The translations under genes were made by a program, and so were the position numbers. From assembly GCA_016200125.1 (NCBI GenBank), contig JACQFK010000396.1:1-23046 (forward strand): 23,046 bases of DNA, in the 5' to 3' direction. Shown here in pieces: positions 7,498-15,461 of the stretch; positions within the stretch are counted from its first letter, which is position 1; each line of letters starts with the position of its first letter. A model generated the notes under the pieces. The model ran no database searches and had not been told where the DNA came from. It worked only from the letters and a program-made list of their open reading frames with translations. Origin of the DNA: Planctomycetota bacterium. GTDB taxonomy: Bacteria; Planctomycetota; MHYJ01; JACPRB01.

Positions 7498-7821
7498 ATG
7501 AGTACCGTGAAACAGGTGTCCGACGGAACGTTCGACGCGGAAGTGCTGCAGTCGGACACGCCCGTCCTGATCGATTTCTTCGCGACGTGGTGCCCGCCCT
7601 GCAAGATGATGGCCCCGATCCTCGATGAGGTCGCCCGCGAGTACGCGGGCCGGCTCAAGGTCGTGAAGGTCGACGTCGAGGAGGCGCAGGAGACGGCCGC
7701 CGCCTTCGGCATCCAGGCGATGCCGACCTTCGTTCTGGTCCGGGACGGCCGGGAGGCCTTCCGCAGGGTCGGCGCCGCGCCGAAGTCCGCGTTCGTCCGC
7801 GAGCTCCAGCAGGCGATCTAG
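7498..7821 (+). CDS. Thioredoxin with a WCPPC active site
   Basis: A 107-residue single-domain thioredoxin, the normal length for a cytosolic TrxA, with no signal peptide. The fold is complete: PVLIDFFATWCPPCKMMAP with C32 and C35, LKVVKVDVEE, and GIQAMPTFVLVRDG with the cis-proline P76. The active site is WCPPC instead of the canonical WCGPC. A proline at that position is more familiar in TlpA/ResA-type periplasmic proteins and would be expected to shift the redox potential or partner range. GGAGG lies 4 nt upstream of the ATG. It follows the DUF4177-like gene. Its TAG overlaps the convergent hydrolase's TAG in a shared CTAG at 7818-7821. Confidence 0.95.
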   Translation: MSTVKQVSDGTFDAEVLQSDTPVLIDFFATWCPPCKMMAPILDEVAREYAGRLKVVKVDVEEAQETAAAFGIQAMPTFVLVRDGREAFRRVGAAPKSAFVRELQQAI

Positions 7822-9065
7822 GGCTTCAGCAGCGCGTCGTAGATCAGCCCCTTCAGCGCGAACTCCGTGTCGAACGAGTAGGGCATCGTCTGCTCCATCG
7901 TCACCACGACGATGCGGTCCTTCGGGCTCGTCCAGTAGTGGGTCGAGGCCGCCCCGCCCCACCCGTATTCGCCCACGCGGGCCTGCGGGTCCCAGGCGCT
8001 GTCGGCGGTCCGGACCGAGAAGCCCAGGCCGAAGCCCGTGGCGTGGCGGATCTCCTTCCCGAAGTAGATCGGAAACGCCTCTTTCGGCAGCTGGTTCGTC
8101 GTCATGAGCCCGACCGTCTCGCGCGCCAGCAGGAGGCGGCCCTGGAACTCGCCGCCGCCCTCGACCATCAGCAGGAATCGCAGATAATCGCGGGCCGTGC
8201 TCACGAGCCCCCCGCCGCCGGACAGGAGTCCCGGCGGCTTCAGGTACTTGGACTCGCGCGGCGCGTCGATGACCTTGAGCCCCGAGGGGCCCCGCTGGTA
8301 GTTGGCGGCGAAGCGGTCGGCCTTCTCCGCGGGGACGTAGAACCCGCTGTCCTTCATGTCGAGCGGCTTGAAGATCCGCTCCTCGAGGAAGCGGTCGAGC
8401 TTCTTCCCCGAGACGCGCTCGACCACGAGGCCCAGCACTTCGATCGACATCGAGTAGACCCAGTCCTTGCCGGGTTCGTAGGCCAGCGGCAGCGCCGCCA
8501 GCCGCCGCGCGAACTCGTCCAGGTCGCCCGCCTCGAGCGGCTTCTTCTCCTGGTACAGCTTGCCCGCGGGCCGGTCGGCGTTTCCATAGAGAAAGCCCGC
8601 GGTGTGCAGCATGAGGTCCTTCACCGTCGGCGGACGGGCGGGCTTCTTGTTCCCGTCGGCCCCGTAGACCTGCAGGTCCTTGAGCTCGGGGATCGAGTCC
8701 CCGATCGGCGCGTCGAGCTTGAGCTTCCCCTCGTCCACCAGGATCAGCGCCGCGGCGGTCACGATCGCCTTCGTCATCGAGTAGATCCGGAAGATCGCGT
8801 CGGGCCGCATCGGCTTCGACGCTTCGAGGTCCATCTTCCCGTAGGTCCCCGTGAAAACGACCTCGCCGTCCTTGGCGACCAGGATGACCGCGCCCGCGAG
8901 CTTGTTCTTCTCGATCATCTCCTCGACGACGCCGTCGATCTTGCGGAGCTTCTGCGCCGCCGGGGCCGCGGGCGAAGCCTGCGGGACTTCGCGGACTTCC
9001 GCGGAAGCGCATCCGAAGGCGAGGAGCAGCGCGATCGATGCCGGGGCCAGCTTCTTTCGGGTCAT
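7818..9065 (-). CDS. Serine hydrolase of the beta-lactamase class C / S12 family, probable lipoprotein
   Basis: A 415-residue protein. Residues 1-19 form a signal peptide ending in LLLAFGC, a weak lipobox with C19 as the possible lipidated residue, followed by an Ala/Pro-rich linker. The S12 catalytic tetrad motif is S96-M-T-K99 (YSMTKA). The second motif appears as Y204-S-M within WVYSMSIEVLG, and the YGWGGAASTHYW segment near the C-terminus occupies the third-motif region. HTAGF at 154-158 and PGLLSGGGGLVSTARDYLRF are typical of the esterase/DD-peptidase branch. YSM in place of YxN argues against a dedicated beta-lactamase and favours an esterase or D-amino-acid peptidase. It is the last gene of the co-directional run starting at 14485, lying 59 nt after the hypothetical gene. 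Function beyond the family is not determinable. Confidence 0.9.
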   Translation of the reverse strand: MTRKKLAPASIALLLAFGCASAEVREVPQASPAAPAAQKLRKIDGVVEEMIEKNKLAGAVILVAKDGEVVFTGTYGKMDLEASKPMRPDAIFRIYSMTKAIVTAAALILVDEGKLKLDAPIGDSIPELKDLQVYGADGNKKPARPPTVKDLMLHTAGFLYGNADRPAGKLYQEKKPLEAGDLDEFARRLAALPLAYEPGKDWVYSMSIEVLGLVVERVSGKKLDRFLEERIFKPLDMKDSGFYVPAEKADRFAANYQRGPSGLKVIDAPRESKYLKPPGLLSGGGGLVSTARDYLRFLLMVEGGGEFQGRLLLARETVGLMTTNQLPKEAFPIYFGKEIRHATGFGLGFSVRTADSAWDPQARVGEYGWGGAASTHYWTSPKDRIVVVTMEQTMPYSFDTEFALKGLIYDALLKP

Positions 9066-9124
9066 GGAGGTTCCTCCGATTCGCGGACCATTCTAGCGGC
9101 GGACGGGCCCAACCGCTTCCAGGA

Positions 9125-9481
9125 TCAGCTCCTCGACCTGGCGCGCGGGACCATGCGGATCGGCGGGGTGTCGAGCCAGGCTTCCAGCCTCCCGGCCTGG
9201 CCGATCAGCTCGTCCATGACGCAGATGCCCGCCGTCAGCTGGATCGTGTTGCCTTCCCCGGGAAGGACCGCCTTCCGGTTCATGCCAACCCCGACCTTCA
9301 TGCCGGCGGGCGTCATGAGGCCCAGGTCGCCGCTGCCGGTGCCGATCGGGGGGCTGCCCGCGTATCCGAAGGCCGCGAGCGCTCGCGCCTGGGCATCGAG
9401 GCTGTCCCAGTCCCCGCCGAATCCGCCCCTCGGCGGGAGGTACTCGAAGTAGCGGAGCTTCCGGGCCGAGCGGAACCTCAC
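9125..9481 (-). CDS. Hypothetical protein, 5' end possibly frameshifted
   Basis: A 118-residue frame starting with GTG at 9481. I do not recognise the family. The sequence looks like real protein, with a Gly/Pro-rich centre (GSPPIGTGSGDLGLMTPAGMKVGVGMN), then NTIQLTAGICVMDELIGQAGRLEAWL and an Arg-rich end. There is no ribosome-binding site before the GTG. A 16-codon ORF (ATG at 9528) ends in a TGA that overlaps the GTG as GTGA. One added C in the CCC run at 9482-9484 would fuse both into a continuous protein with the coherent junction VTYSGPVRFRSARKLRYF. It lies between the DUF885 peptidase and the serine hydrolase on the same strand. It is a real gene only with moderate confidence. Confidence 0.5.
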   Translation of the reverse strand: MRFRSARKLRYFEYLPPRGGFGGDWDSLDAQARALAAFGYAGSPPIGTGSGDLGLMTPAGMKVGVGMNRKAVLPGEGNTIQLTAGICVMDELIGQAGRLEAWLDTPPIRMVPRARSRS

Positions 9482-9549
9482 GGGCCGCTGTACGTGACGG
9501 GCGGCAGAAGCGCGATCGCGCGGTTCATCGGACGCGCATCATAGCCCGG

Positions 9550-11274
9550 CTAATCCGCGAATCTCCAGCGAGTCGTGAAGTCCGGCGTGAGCTCCTGGGG
9601 CGCGAGGCTCGCGCGGATCATCTCGATCGGGATCGCGTTCTCGCGGAGCACGGCGTCGTGGAAGGCGCGCGGCGTCATCATGCCCGGCGCGACGAGCTCC
9701 TTGTAGAGGGCGCGGATCTGGAGGCCGCCCAGCATGTAGGCCGCCTGGTAGAGGGGGCCGTAGTCGCCGCCGATGTAGCGCCGCACCTCGGCCGTCGCGC
9801 CATCGAGCTCGTGGCCCACCCGCTTGACGAGGAAATCCACCATCTCCGTGGGCTTCATCGTCCCCAGGTGGAAGCCGAGCGACACGATGATCCGCGCGCA
9901 GCGGTGGACCCGCCAGAAGAGCATGCCGACCTTCTCCTCGGGCGTCCGCGCGAATCCCAGGTCCCAGAGGAGCATCTCCCAGTAGAGCGCCCAGCCTTCG
10001 ACGAGGAAGGGCGTCCGGAACAGCTTGCGGTACGGATGATGGCGCTCGGACATGTAGATCTGGAGATGGTGTCCCGGGATGATCTCGTGGTGGACGGTCG
10101 CGTGGGCGAAGGAGACGTTGTTCCCGCGCATGCTCATCAGCTTCTGCTCGTGCGGCATGTCGCCGGTGGGATAGGAGACGCTGATGACCTCGCCCCCGGT
10201 GAAGTAGGGCGTGACGCGCTGCCGCTCGGGCGGCATCATCTCCATCCGCCAGACCTCCCGGCAGACGTCGGGGATCGTGACGAGGTCCCGCTTGTCCAGG
10301 AACTCGATCGCCTCGCGGGCGAGGTCGCGGATCAGCTCGGGCTGCTTCCCCGGCGCGACGTGCTTGGACTTCACGAGCTCCAGCGCCTTCGCCCAGTCGT
10401 CGCCGCAGCCCAGCTCGCGCGACGCCTCCTTCATGCGCGCCTCGCACCAGGCGAACTCGCGCTCGGCGATCGCGATCAGCTCCTCGGGACCGTAGGGGAT
10501 CAGCTCCCGAGCGCGCTCGGCCTTCAGCCCCTCGCTTCCGATCGGGGCGCCCACGAGCCCTTCCGCCCCCTCCTTGCGCTCGCCCGACTTGTCGCGGAGG
10601 AAGGAGGCGTAGCCCTCCAGCTCCCGGTCCGCGTCCTTCCAGGGCTTGTCCACCCACCAGGTGAAGAGCGGATCGTAGCCCGAGTAGAAGTTGTGCCAGT
10701 TCTTCAGCGTCGACCGCAGGCGGTCGACCCAGTCCGCCGCGCGGTGAGCCGCGGGGCGGTCGAGAGCGGTGTCCGCGCTCTTCTTCGCCTCTCTTACCTG
10801 CTTCGCCAGCGCCACGACCCGTCCCGCGGCGCCCTCGGCGTCGACGGCCTCGAAGGCGCGTCGCTGCTCCTCGAGCCCGGCGATCAGGGCCGCGAAAGGC
10901 ACGAGCGGACGGGCGGCCTCGTCGACCTTGGTCCGCCGCTCCAGCAGCGCCCGCTCGTTCCGCAGGTGGTTCCGGAGGAGGATGAAATCGACGCGGCCGT
11001 CCCGCGGGAGCGCGGCGAAGTCGAGCGCGGCCAGCTTCTTCTCCCAGCCGTCGTAGAAGGCCGTCATGCGCTCCTGCCGCCGGGTCGCGAAGGGGAGGTT
11101 GTAGGTGCGCTCGAGGGCGCCGCGGTCGGCCTCGTACTGCTCGATCAGCAGGGCCATCTCGGCGGAGGGGCGCTGGGGGGCCAGGAGCGCGACGTCCCGG
11201 CGCGGCTCCCGCGGAGCGGGACTGCCGCAGGACAGGGCGCAGGCGACGACGATCGACAGCGGCCATATTCTCAT
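9550..11274 (-). CDS. DUF885 zinc-peptidase-like lipoprotein
   Basis: A 574-residue protein with a lipoprotein-type signal (hydrophobic residues 4-15, CALSC, putative lipid-bearing C16). The DUF885 hallmark H-H-E-I-I-P-G-H-H at 395-403 provides an HExxxGHH-type metal-binding motif, and EGWALYWE at 426-433 carries the third-ligand glutamate; both are intact. Length of about 570 residues is normal for the family. Members are predicted metallopeptidases, few of them characterised. The start ATG (11274-11272) overlaps the TGA of the epimerase gene by four bases, so translation is probably coupled to the hydroxyproline operon. Here it plausibly digests peptides outside the cytoplasmic membrane to feed the intracellular Xaa-Pro aminopeptidase; that role is inference from context. 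Confidence 0.92.
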   Translation of the reverse strand: MRIWPLSIVVACALSCGSPAPREPRRDVALLAPQRPSAEMALLIEQYEADRGALERTYNLPFATRRQERMTAFYDGWEKKLAALDFAALPRDGRVDFILLRNHLRNERALLERRTKVDEAARPLVPFAALIAGLEEQRRAFEAVDAEGAAGRVVALAKQVREAKKSADTALDRPAAHRAADWVDRLRSTLKNWHNFYSGYDPLFTWWVDKPWKDADRELEGYASFLRDKSGERKEGAEGLVGAPIGSEGLKAERARELIPYGPEELIAIAEREFAWCEARMKEASRELGCGDDWAKALELVKSKHVAPGKQPELIRDLAREAIEFLDKRDLVTIPDVCREVWRMEMMPPERQRVTPYFTGGEVISVSYPTGDMPHEQKLMSMRGNNVSFAHATVHHEIIPGHHLQIYMSERHHPYRKLFRTPFLVEGWALYWEMLLWDLGFARTPEEKVGMLFWRVHRCARIIVSLGFHLGTMKPTEMVDFLVKRVGHELDGATAEVRRYIGGDYGPLYQAAYMLGGLQIRALYKELVAPGMMTPRAFHDAVLRENAIPIEMIRASLAPQELTPDFTTRWRFAD

Positions 11275-12215
11275 GTCCGGTCCTCCCTGATGCCCGATGC
11301 GAAAGGATCGCGCGGGTCGCGGAGCAGCGTCGACTCCGCGGTGATGTAGGCGGATCCCCGGATCACGGGGTGGACGACGCCGTCAACGATCCGCACCGAC
11401 CCTTCAAAGAGACTCCCTACGATGCTCTCCTGGCGCCAGGTCTCGCCCTCCTTCAGCTTCCCGTCGGCGACGAGGCAGGCGAGCTTGGCGCTCGTGCCGG
11501 TGCCGCAGGGCGAGCGGTCGTAGGCCCCGCCGGGGCAGAGCGTGAAGTTCCGGCTCTGGACCCCCGGGGTCTTCGACCGGGCGAAGAACTCGATGTGGTC
11601 GATCTCCGCGCCCTTCTCCCCGCGGATCCCCGCGCGCGCCAGCGCCCGGCGGATCCGCCCGGCGCGGTCGCACAGCGAGGCCGCGTCCCGGAGCTCGAGG
11701 TCGCCCGGATGCTCGGAGAGGAAGAACCAGTTGCCGCCCCAGGCGACGTCGCCCGTCACGCGGCCCAGGCCCTCGACGTCGACTGCCGCGCCCTTGATCG
11801 TGCGGCGGCTCGGGACGTTCGCGACGCTCACCTCGCCCGAGTCGTGGAGCGTCGCGGTGACGACGCCGACGCAGGTCTCGATCCGGTGGGCGCCGGGGCG
11901 GAGGCGGCCGAGGTGGGCGAGCGTGGCGACGAGGCCGATGGTCCCGTGGCCGCACATGCCGATCACGCCGACGTTGTTGAAGAAGAGGACCCCCGCGGCG
12001 CTGGCGGGGTCGACGGGCTCGCAGAGCAGCGCGCCCACGACGACGTCCGAGCCGCGCGGCTCGTTCACCACGGCGGAGCGGAAGTCGTCGTGCTCCGACT
12101 TGAAGCGCGCGAGGCGCTCCGCCATCGGGCCGCGGCCCAAGTCGGGTCCTCCGGCGACGACCACGCGGGTGGGCTCGCCGCCGGTGTGGGAGTCCACGAC
12201 CCGGATGGGATTCAT
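11271..12215 (-). CDS. Proline racemase family protein, probable 4-hydroxyproline 2-epimerase
   Basis: A 314-residue enzyme starting at ATG 12215 with [17 protein letters not shown], the canonical family opening; a longer upstream in-frame start at 12332 only translates the neighbouring gene's coding region. Both catalytic cysteines are present: C88 in MCGHGTIG and C237 in [12 protein letters not shown]. Two cysteines indicate racemase/epimerase chemistry rather than the trans-3-hydroxyproline dehydratase branch, which carries Ser/Thr at the first position. Linkage to a DHDPS-family gene and an Xaa-Pro aminopeptidase favours conversion of trans-4-hydroxy-L-proline to cis-4-hydroxy-D-proline, the first step in hydroxyproline catabolism. 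Its ATG overlaps the upstream TGA, and its TGA overlaps the downstream ATG, each by four bases, indicating tight translational coupling. Proline racemase remains an alternative. Confidence 0.9.
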   Translation of the reverse strand: MNPIRVVDSHTGGEPTRVVVAGGPDLGRGPMAERLARFKSEHDDFRSAVVNEPRGSDVVVGALLCEPVDPASAAGVLFFNNVGVIGMCGHGTIGLVATLAHLGRLRPGAHRIETCVGVVTATLHDSGEVSVANVPSRRTIKGAAVDVEGLGRVTGDVAWGGNWFFLSEHPGDLELRDAASLCDRAGRIRRALARAGIRGEKGAEIDHIEFFARSKTPGVQSRNFTLCPGGAYDRSPCGTGTSAKLACLVADGKLKEGETWRQESIVGSLFEGSVRIVDGVVHPVIRGSAYITAESTLLRDPRDPFASGIREDRT

Positions 12216-13114
12216 GCGGACACGAGCGGCCGGCCGGCGACGCCCCGGCGGATCAGCCCCAGCACCTGCTCCCGCTCCTCGCCCTCGAGGGCAAGCCGCG
12301 GGGCGCGGACCCGCTCCGAGCCCCGACCGCACTCCTGCTGGGCGAGCTTGATGTACTGGACGAACTTCGGCAGCGCGTCGAGGTGGAGGAGCGGCGCGAA
12401 CCAGCGGTACACCTCGCGCGCCTCCTCCCAGCGGCCCGAGGTGGCCAGCCTCCAGAAATGCATTGTCTCCTCGGGAAAGGCGTTCACCAGGCCGGCGACC
12501 CAGCCGTCGACGCCCGCCGCGACGCCCTCGAGCGCGAGGTCGTCCATCCCCATGAAGAGCGCGTAGCGGCCGCCGCAGCGGTTCGCGAGCTCCGTGATCC
12601 GGCGCACGTCGCCCGAGGACTCCTTGATCGCGACGAGCGTCGGCTCGTCCGAGAGCTCCGCGAACATCGCCGGGGTCAGGTCGACGCCGTAGGCCACGGG
12701 ATTATTGTAGCAGAGCACGGGCAGACGCGACGCGCGCGCGACCGAGCGGAAATGGGCGATCGTCTCGCGCGGGTCGGACTTGTAGATCATCGCGGGAAGG
12801 ACCATGAGGCCCGAGGCGCCGGCCTTCTCGGCGTCGCGCGCGAAGCGGCAGGCCCGCGCGGTCGACGCCTCGGCCACGCCCGCCAGCACCGGTACGCGGC
12901 CCCGGGCGGCGTCGACGGCGGCCGCGAGCACGCCGAGCTTCTCGGACGGCTCGAGGGAGCCGTTTTCGCCCAGGCTTCCCAGGACGATCAGCCCCTGCAC
13001 GCCCGCCGCGACCAGCCCGTCGAAGTGGGCGGCCGTCGCGGGGAGGTCGACCTGCTGCTCCGCGTCGAACTGGGTCGTCGCCGCGGGAAAGACGCCTTTC
13101 CACACGATGTCCAT
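12212..13114 (-). CDS. DHDPS/NAL-family lyase or deaminase, likely in hydroxyproline breakdown
   Basis: A 300-residue TIM-barrel protein of the dihydrodipicolinate synthase / N-acetylneuraminate lyase superfamily. The Schiff-base lysine is K164 in [12 protein letters not shown] and the conserved tyrosine is Y136 in [15 protein letters not shown]. The substrate-binding loop reads GSLGENGSL (46-54) instead of the GTTGE of true dihydrodipicolinate synthases, so a lysine-biosynthesis role is unlikely. Directly upstream of a probable 4-hydroxyproline epimerase, the best guess is 1-pyrroline-4-hydroxy-2-carboxylate deaminase, which yields 2-oxoglutarate semialdehyde. The oxidase/dehydrogenase for the step between them is not in the window. 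The ATG at 13114 has AGGAGA upstream and lies 12 nt after the aminopeptidase stop; its own TGA overlaps the epimerase ATG. Confidence 0.88.
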   Translation of the reverse strand: MDIVWKGVFPAATTQFDAEQQVDLPATAAHFDGLVAAGVQGLIVLGSLGENGSLEPSEKLGVLAAAVDAARGRVPVLAGVAEASTARACRFARDAEKAGASGLMVLPAMIYKSDPRETIAHFRSVARASRLPVLCYNNPVAYGVDLTPAMFAELSDEPTLVAIKESSGDVRRITELANRCGGRYALFMGMDDLALEGVAAGVDGWVAGLVNAFPEETMHFWRLATSGRWEEAREVYRWFAPLLHLDALPKFVQYIKLAQQECGRGSERVRAPRLALEGEEREQVLGLIRRGVAGRPLVSA

Positions 13115-13126
13115 CGGATCTCCTGT

Positions 13127-14485
13127 TCAGAAGGCCGGGGGGAACTGCTGGACCAGGCCGCCGACGCCGACTTCGGCCTCGATGGCCTCGAGCTCGAGCG
13201 GCGCGCCGGCCGTGAGGACTTCCACGCCGTCGGCGGTCACCGCGACCGTGTCCTCCACCCGGACGTAGAGCTTCTCCTCGTCGACCCAGAGCTGCGGATC
13301 GACGGCGAAGACCATCCCCTCCTGGAGCGGCCGATCGCGGTACTCGCCCACGTCGTGGACCGCCATCCCCACCGGGTGCGAGAGGTGGCCCGCGAACTTC
13401 AGGGTCCGGCGGGCGGCCTGCTCGTATGCGAGCTTCGAGAAGCGGGTGGAAGCGATCAGGCCCGCCATCTCCTCCGCCGTCTCCGCGAGGATCTCGGAGG
13501 CCAGCCGGCCGGGCCGGATCCGCCGCAGGAGGGCCTGGTGGTAGCGCGTCATGAAGCCCAGCAGCTCGCGCTGCAGGGGGCTGTATCGTCCGTTCACCGG
13601 CCACATCCGTCCGATGTCGCTCGTGTAGTAGCGGTAATCCGGCGCGTAGTCCATGAGGACGAGCTCGCCGTCCTCGAGAAGGCCGTCGTTCCGGAAGTAG
13701 TGGGCGTGCCAGATGCGGGGCCCGCTCGGGACGATGGCGCAGTAGCCCTCCCCCGACGCCCCGTGCAGGCGGAACAGGTAGCGGGCGACGGCCTCGAGCT
13801 GGTACTCGCGCAGCCCCGGCCGCGTGCAGCGCATGGCTTCTCGGACGGCGAGCGCCGAAAGCTGCCCCGCGCGGCGCAGGAGCGCGAGCTCGACCGGGCT
13901 CTTGATCAGGCGGAACTCGTCCAGGATCGGCGACAGATCGCGCAGCTCGCGCCCCTCCCGGATCCGCTCCAGGAAGCCCCGCTCGCGGGGCGCCAGGCCG
14001 TGCCAGGGGTCGCGCTCCGCGGTCTTCTGCGACCGGAGCAGGATGTCGCGCGACGCCGCGCGCCCTTCCGCGGGGCTGTGGGGCGCGAAGAGGACCTTCG
14101 CGCCGCGGAGCGTCCCCTCCAGCTCCTCGAGCGGACGGACCTCGCCGACGCCCGACTGCGCGCGGGCCTCGGCGGCGTCGTCGGCCGTCAGCATCGGGCC
14201 GTCGCTGCGTTCCAGCCGCTCGTCGCGCCGCGGCAGGAAGAGCGTCGCGGCGCGGGAGCCGCCGTCGAGCCACAAGTAGGCCTGGGGGGCCTCGATCCCC
14301 GTGAGCCAGTGGAACTCGTTGGTCTGCCGGAAGGCCTCGAAGCCGCGGACGGGACCGGCGCCCTGCACGACCGCGCAGGCCCCGGGGCCGATGCGGTCGA
14401 GCGCCTTCCCGCGCCGCGCGCGGAACTCCTCCGGCGGGATCCCGGCGGGGGCCTGGAGGGGGGCGGGGGCGGCCGTCGTCGTCAT
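13127..14485 (-). CDS. M24B aminopeptidase P family (Xaa-Pro aminopeptidase)
   Basis: A 452-residue protein with an N-terminal aminopeptidase-P domain (FRARRGKALDRIG, QTNEFHWLTGIEAPQAYLWL) and a C-terminal pita-bread metallopeptidase domain. Dimetal ligands are visible as D279 (VLMDYAPDY), D290 (SDIGRMW), H370 (HLSHPVGMAVHDVG) and E411 (YVRVEDTV). The fifth ligand position, normally Glu in a VEPG-type motif, is Asp here (D396 in AVDPQLW), which may mark a subfamily. The enzyme should remove the residue preceding proline or hydroxyproline in peptides. It is first in the minus-strand operon, suiting a pathway that releases and then degrades imino acids. No ribosome-binding site precedes the ATG, which lies only 6 nt from a -10-like box, so the mRNA may be leaderless. 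Confidence 0.93.
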   Translation of the reverse strand: MTTTAAPAPLQAPAGIPPEEFRARRGKALDRIGPGACAVVQGAGPVRGFEAFRQTNEFHWLTGIEAPQAYLWLDGGSRAATLFLPRRDERLERSDGPMLTADDAAEARAQSGVGEVRPLEELEGTLRGAKVLFAPHSPAEGRAASRDILLRSQKTAERDPWHGLAPRERGFLERIREGRELRDLSPILDEFRLIKSPVELALLRRAGQLSALAVREAMRCTRPGLREYQLEAVARYLFRLHGASGEGYCAIVPSGPRIWHAHYFRNDGLLEDGELVLMDYAPDYRYYTSDIGRMWPVNGRYSPLQRELLGFMTRYHQALLRRIRPGRLASEILAETAEEMAGLIASTRFSKLAYEQAARRTLKFAGHLSHPVGMAVHDVGEYRDRPLQEGMVFAVDPQLWVDEEKLYVRVEDTVAVTADGVEVLTAGAPLELEAIEAEVGVGGLVQQFPPAF

Positions 14486-14491
14486 GGGTTC

Positions 14492-14520
14492 ACTCTATTT
14501 TATGTTGCACACAAAGTCAA
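14492..14520 (-). promoter_or_regulatory. Sigma-70-type promoter of the Xaa-Pro aminopeptidase operon
   Basis: On the minus strand TTGACT (complement of 14515-14520) and TAGAGT (complement of 14492-14497) are separated by 17 bp. The -10 box ends 6 nt before the ATG, so transcription would begin at or next to the start codon. Confidence 0.5.
14505..14514. promoter_or_regulatory. Candidate operator TTGCACACAA for the divergent GntR/FCD regulator
   Basis: A TTG-N4-CAA element lies between the -35 and -10 boxes of the operon promoter, facing the divergent regulator gene. FadR/FCD-type regulators often bind TTGT..ACAA-like sites. Only the outer three bases on each side are symmetric, so this is a weak prediction supported mainly by position. 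Confidence 0.3.
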
Positions 14521-14553
14521 GTTTGAGCGGCGGTCCGGATTCCCCCGGATTGT

Positions 14554-14574
14554 GGATTCCGGATTCCGGATTCC
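14554..14574 (+). repeat. Three tandem GGATTCC heptamers upstream of the GntR/FCD gene
   Basis: GGATTCC occurs three times head to tail (14554-14560, 14561-14567, 14568-14574). A fourth copy lies at 14537-14543, and a related palindrome GGATAATCC follows at 14575-14583, ending 6 nt before the regulator's ATG. The array occupies the space where a ribosome-binding site would be expected. It may be a slippage-prone simple repeat, a multi-site protein target or part of a leader. Confidence 0.8.
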
Positions 14575-14589
14575 GGATAATCCACCCCC

Positions 14590-15453
14590 ATGAGGATGGC
14601 CGCCTACATCCGGGAGGACCTGAAGGCCCGGATCCACGCGGGGCGCGGGCTGCCCGCGAAGCTGACCCTCGAGGGCCTGTCGCGCCACTACGGCGTGAGC
14701 TTCACCCCCGTGCGGGCGGCGGTGCGGGAGCTGGTCCGCGAGCGCTTCCTCCGGAAGGGCGCCAACGGGCGCCTCGAGGTGAGCGCCGACCCGCCCCGGG
14801 CCGCGCGGGCGCGCCGGAGCCCGGAGGCGCCCGCCGACCGGGAGCGGCTGCTCGCGGCCGACGCCCTCCGCCGCAGCCTGAAGGGCGAGGCCGTCTTTCT
14901 CCGCGAGGAGGCAGCCGCGGTGAAGTACGGGATCGGGCGCACGGTGGTGCGGCAGGTCTTCGGCCGCCTCGTGGGCACCGGGCTCCTCGAGCACGTCCCC
15001 CGCAAGGGCTGGCGCATTCGGCCGCTCCGCGGCGGGGAGCTCGACGCCTACCTCGAGATCCGCGAGACGCTGGAGCTGAAGGCGCTCGACCTCGCCCGCC
15101 CGAGGCTCGTCCGCGCGGACCTCGAGCGAATGCTCGCCGCCAACGAGGACGGCCTCGACAACGACTTCCACCGCTACCTGCTCGAGAAATCCAACAACCG
15201 CTACCTCCGCGACTTCTTCGACCGCCACGGCGCCTACTTCACGACGCTCTTCGACACCGCCTCGATCGGGGCCGTCCGCGAGATGGCGGCGCAGCACCGG
15301 CGGATCCTCCAGGCGCTCCTGCGGCGCGACTGGGACGGCGCGCGGCGCGCCCTCGCCCACCACATCCGCTGCCAGCGCCCGGTGCTCAAGAAGATGATGG
15401 ACCGCCTCGCGACGCTGCCGATCGAGAAGTGGCCGCCGCCCCGCCGGCTCTGA
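14590..15453 (+). CDS. GntR/FCD regulator with two winged-helix domains
   Basis: A 287-residue protein. Residues 4-64 form a first GntR-like winged helix (LTLEGLSRHYGVSFTPVRAAVREL, then a FLRKGANGRLEV wing). Residues 86-146 form a second (VFLREEAAAVKYGIGRTVVRQVFGRL, then GLLEHVPRKGWRIRPL). An Ala/Arg/Pro-rich linker joins them. Residues about 150-270 are an FCD effector domain with likely metal ligands D190/H194 (DNDFH), H236 and H257. FCD regulators normally have one winged helix and bind small carboxylates. The gene diverges from the Xaa-Pro/hydroxyproline operon across 104 bp and is the natural candidate for its control, with an imino acid or pathway intermediate as effector (inference). 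There is no ribosome-binding site before ATG 14590; a second ATG at 14596 is possible. Confidence 0.87.
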   Translation: MRMAAYIREDLKARIHAGRGLPAKLTLEGLSRHYGVSFTPVRAAVRELVRERFLRKGANGRLEVSADPPRAARARRSPEAPADRERLLAADALRRSLKGEAVFLREEAAAVKYGIGRTVVRQVFGRLVGTGLLEHVPRKGWRIRPLRGGELDAYLEIRETLELKALDLARPRLVRADLERMLAANEDGLDNDFHRYLLEKSNNRYLRDFFDRHGAYFTTLFDTASIGAVREMAAQHRRILQALLRRDWDGARRALAHHIRCQRPVLKKMMDRLATLPIEKWPPPRRL

Positions 15454-15461
15454 GGGACGCC

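Noticed and set aside
7818..7821. Shared CTAG stop overlap between convergent genes (also at 16001-16004)
   Set aside because: The palindrome CTAG gives TAG on both strands and is a common way for convergent genes to abut in compact genomes; no special mechanism is needed.
9478..9528. Second selenocysteine candidate: TGA after the 16-codon ORF
   Set aside because: The sequence after this TGA in the same frame is not protein-like, the real frame is shifted by one, and no hairpin with the right spacing was seen.
12216..12332. Longer N-terminus for the hydroxyproline epimerase
   Set aside because: It reads through the coding region of the DHDPS-family gene in the wrong frame, while the family's canonical N-terminus starts at 12215.
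14301..15461. Upstream extension of the two-TM protein frame
   Set aside because: It overlaps the aminopeptidase and regulator genes, is low-complexity, and a good start with a ribosome-binding site exists at 15462.
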